DNA of 6,207 nt from the NCBI GenBank assembly GCA_021372185.1, contig JAJFUY010000324.1, positions 1-6,207 of the forward strand, in the 5' to 3' direction. A program made the translations under genes and the position numbers. The stretch comes from Chlamydiales bacterium. GTDB taxonomy: Bacteria > Chlamydiota > Chlamydiia > Chlamydiales > FEN-1388. How positions within the stretch are numbered: the first letter of the stretch is position 1; each line of letters starts with the position of its first letter. Below, piece after piece: positions 6,136 through 6,207 of the stretch. The notes under the pieces were generated by a model. It had not been told where the DNA came from. It did no database searches and worked only from the letters and a program-made list of their open reading frames with translations.

Positions 6136-6207
6136 GAATAACCATATCGCCCATACTCCCTTGCCAGTGCCATTGCCCTTGCCCTTGCCCGATTTGTTTT
6201 GTTTTCC
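6132..6207 (-). pseudogene. Possible IS3-type transposase remnant (speculative)
   Basis: Read on the minus strand in the phase beginning at 6206, the segment is open for 24 codons and ends at a TAG at 6134-6132. The last residues are ALAREYGRYGYS. The stretch REYGRYGY resembles the conserved '(R/Q)YGRYGYRR' region in the N-terminal part of IS3-family OrfB transposases, after which the integrase core should follow. Here it stops one residue later, directly against the ankyrin gene's stop codon, so if real it is a truncated fragment whose upstream part lies beyond the window. The preceding residues (RARARAMAL) are low-complexity and come from the overlapping hexamer repeat, so the similarity could be accidental. 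Confidence 0.3.
6158..6190 (+). repeat. Degenerate CCCTTG hexanucleotide tandem repeat
   Basis: Five consecutive hexamers occupy the region after the ankyrin gene: CCCTTG, CCAGTG, CCATTG, CCCTTG, CCCTTG, plus a trailing CCC. On the opposite strand this is a G-rich tract with four GGG runs, one loop being long, which could weakly form a G-quadruplex. It is followed by T-rich sequence up to the window edge. The array may vary in length between strains or mark an insertion scar. No terminator hairpin for the ankyrin gene is visible before the window ends. Confidence 0.7.

Noticed and set aside
6106..6207. Another open minus-strand phase (33 codons) giving a Gly-Lys-rich peptide.
   Set aside because: The glycine-lysine pattern is simply the hexamer repeat translated, and the frame runs antisense into the ankyrin gene.
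1..6207. tRNA or rRNA genes, or a complete insertion sequence.
   Set aside because: All gaps are short; no cloverleaf-like or ribosomal sequence was noticed and no full transposase is present.

Overview
The window looks like chromosomal DNA from a member of the Chlamydiae, most likely an environmental or 'Chlamydia-like' lineage (order Parachlamydiales or a relative) rather than the genus Chlamydia. The main evidence is the run of threonyl-tRNA synthetase, a ParA-type ATPase and a protein of the chlamydial plasmid Pgp6-D family. This trio is arranged as in the C. trachomatis chromosome (thrS, a parA gene and a Pgp6-D paralogue). The Pgp6-D family is, as far as I know, confined to Chlamydiae. 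A large ankyrin-repeat protein is also typical of intracellular bacteria. Genus and species cannot be fixed from the sequence alone.

Layout: (1) 1-2238, plus strand: the 3' part of thrS, then parA, then the Pgp6-like gene. They are joined by TAATG and ATGA start/stop overlaps, so they read as one co-transcribed, translationally coupled unit. (2) 2239-2379: a short convergent intergenic region filled by a long imperfect palindrome rich in GAGA/CTCT. (3) 2380-3381, minus strand: hemB, with an aspartate-type (non-zinc) metal site. (4) 3382-3463: an 82-bp divergent spacer that must hold the promoters of hemB and of the next gene. (5) 3464-6135, plus strand: a small four-helix TMEM14-family membrane protein, overlapping by ATGA a 777-residue protein with about five ankyrin repeats and a roughly 470-residue C-terminal part I do not recognise. 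(6) 6136-6207: a degenerate hexanucleotide repeat. On the minus strand it translates into a short peptide resembling a piece of an IS3-type transposase, and it directly abuts the ankyrin gene's stop codon.

Functionally, the first block combines a housekeeping translation gene with a ParA/Pgp6-like pair related to the chlamydial plasmid maintenance and regulation genes pgp5 and pgp6. HemB is a heme-pathway enzyme. The TMEM14-ankyrin pair has no known joint function, but its coupling suggests co-production of a membrane protein and a candidate host-interaction protein. The most useful items for follow-up are the Pgp5/Pgp6-like chromosomal pair, the unassigned ankyrin protein with its membrane partner, the palindromic element at 2250-2363 and the possible transposase remnant at the right edge.
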